A DNA stretch of 64,000 nucleotides. Source: Verrucomicrobiales bacterium. Lineage in GTDB: Bacteria > Verrucomicrobiota > Verrucomicrobiia > Limisphaerales > CANJXF01. The translations under genes and the position numbers were made by a program. The DNA is taken from contig CANJXF010000020.1 in NCBI GenBank assembly GCA_947478865.1, positions 1 to 64,000 on the forward strand, in the 5' to 3' direction. Positions 63,143-64,000 of the stretch are shown here, piece after piece. Below the pieces are notes generated by a model. The model was not told the origin of the DNA, searched no databases, and saw nothing but the letters and a program-made list of their open reading frames with translations. How positions within the stretch are numbered: the stretch's first letter is position 1; each line of letters opens with the position of its first letter.

Positions 63143-64000
63143 ATGAAGAAATCCATTCCGCTCATTATGTCGCTCCGTCCGAAACATCCGAATCCAACAA
63201 CTCGCTCCGGTTCGTGGCGAACCGGGCGGATCGCCGCCGCACTGTCCCTTTTGGCTGGAGTCTTGGTCCTTTTCCAGCCCGCAGACGCGCGTGCTGCCAG
63301 CGGCACATGGAACATCACTGGGAACGGCACTTGGAACACTGCCGGAAATTGGGGATCTTCCATCATTGCGGATGGAGCCGGCAATACGGCGTTCATCACA
63401 AAATCGATTACGTCCGCCAGGACGGTCACTTTAGATGGACCGCACACCATTGGTGTGGTGACCTTCACGCCAAACGCTCAATCCTACACGCTCGCTGGTA
63501 CAAATGTCCTGACTCTCGACAATGGCGTTGGTATCCCAGCGCAAGTCAGAAGCACGCAGCTCACGAACTTCTGCAACGTGGTTCTTGCGGGCGGTGCTGC
63601 GGGGGTGCGAATGCCAGATAAGGGTGCAATTCTTTCCTTGGGCGGCGTCAATACCTATACCGGTGATACCTATATTGAAAGCCAGAGTTCAGGCAACAAC
63701 GCTGGGACTCTAAGAATCGGAAACTCCCAAGCCATTCCACATGGAGCGGGCAAAGGAAATGTTTATCTCAGCTTGACTGGCGTCACCGACGGCGCTCTGG
63801 ATCTCTTCGGGTTCAGCATTACAATCAACGGTCTGGGGGGAGGCACTGCCGGCGGCCAGGTGAAGAATGCCAAGGCCTCGACCACCTCGACCCTGACGGT
63901 GGGCGACAATGATGCGACTAGCACGTTTGATGGCTTGATCGTGGACGGCAACGGCATCGTTGCCTTGTCCAAAATCGGCAACGGCACACTGACATTGAGC
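63143..64000 (+). CDS. Autotransporter-associated beta-strand repeat protein, truncated by window
   Basis: Open from ATG 63143 to the end of the window, 286 codons, no stop, so the protein is longer. A long signal region (hydrophobic around residues 30-48, then ADARAAS) is followed by the start of the passenger: SGTWNITGNGTWNTAGNWGS, VTLDGPHTIGVVTFTPNAQS, GGVNTYTGDTYIESQSSGNN, ALDLFGFSITINGLGGG, LSKIGNGTLTLS. The NTYTGDTYI and KIGNGTLTL patterns are autotransporter-associated repeats of large adhesin-like surface proteins. The C-terminal anchor is not in the window. Confidence 0.88.
   Translation, partial: MKKSIPLIMSLRPKHPNPTTRSGSWRTGRIAAALSLLAGVLVLFQPADARAASGTWNITGNGTWNTAGNWGSSIIADGAGNTAFITKSITSARTVTLDGPHTIGVVTFTPNAQSYTLAGTNVLTLDNGVGIPAQVRSTQLTNFCNVVLAGGAAGVRMPDKGAILSLGGVNTYTGDTYIESQSSGNNAGTLRIGNSQAIPHGAGKGNVYLSLTGVTDGALDLFGFSITINGLGGGTAGGQVKNAKASTTSTLTVGDNDATSTFDGLIVDGNGIVALSKIGNGTLTLS

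Overview
The window reads as chromosomal DNA of a Gram-negative bacterium, most likely a verrucomicrobial (Pedosphaera/Limisphaera-like) soil or freshwater organism. The reasons are: lipid A and outer-membrane genes (lpxB, bamA, skp-like, TolC-like); a PSD1-type protein with planctomycete cytochrome C and DUF1549/DUF1553 domains; five formylglycine-dependent sulfatases; Tat-exported Gfo/Idh oxidoreductases; and the start of a protein with autotransporter-associated beta-strand repeats. The assignment rests on gene content only. No rRNA, tRNA or CRISPR array was found.

Layout. 1-150 is a repeat-like edge that may be the end of an insertion sequence. 264-5220 (minus) is an efflux operon: a CecR-like TetR repressor, a DevC-like permease, a DevA-like ATPase, a membrane-fusion protein and a TolC-like channel. 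5462-12757 (plus) is a core block: dnaB, bamA, skp-like chaperone, terminator, clpB. After it come a small minus-strand protein, a 480-base gap, rho, a WYL regulator, and a convergent dihydrolipoamide dehydrogenase-like enzyme. 17350-23261 is a stress-type island: PEBP protein, DUF2934 protein, two universal stress proteins, a CapA-like phosphatase, nicotinate phosphoribosyltransferase and a small unknown protein. Two very short ORFs here overlap the start codon of the next gene.

23509-28998 holds preA and mmsA (pyrimidine breakdown), aspS and an alpha/beta hydrolase. 29108-31332 (minus) has a class II aldolase and rhamnulokinase, followed by rex and the PSD1 cytochrome gene. 35492-38076 (minus) is a probable envelope operon: a Gfo/Idh dehydrogenase, an unknown 109-residue protein and lpxB. 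Divergent from it are plsY and gpsA for phospholipid synthesis, then thrH, rsmI, a secreted protein, a VF530 protein and an ABC-F ATPase.

44888-48393 (plus) is a compact operon: an OFA-type MFS transporter, its 60-residue small subunit, a PQQ-type sugar dehydrogenase and a sulfocyanin-like blue copper protein. It looks like a transport plus periplasmic oxidation module. 49118-62861 is a glycan-degradation locus: a GntR/LacI-type hybrid regulator divergent from a Tat-exported Gfo/Idh enzyme, two sulfatases and a sialidase-LamG protein, then a secreted protein and a three-sulfatase operon on the other strand. The window ends inside a beta-strand-repeat surface protein.

Most genes are ordinary members of known families. 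The best candidates for something less described are the MFS/PQQ dehydrogenase/cupredoxin operon, where the usual axial Met of the copper site appears to be His, and the overlapping mini-ORFs in the stress island.
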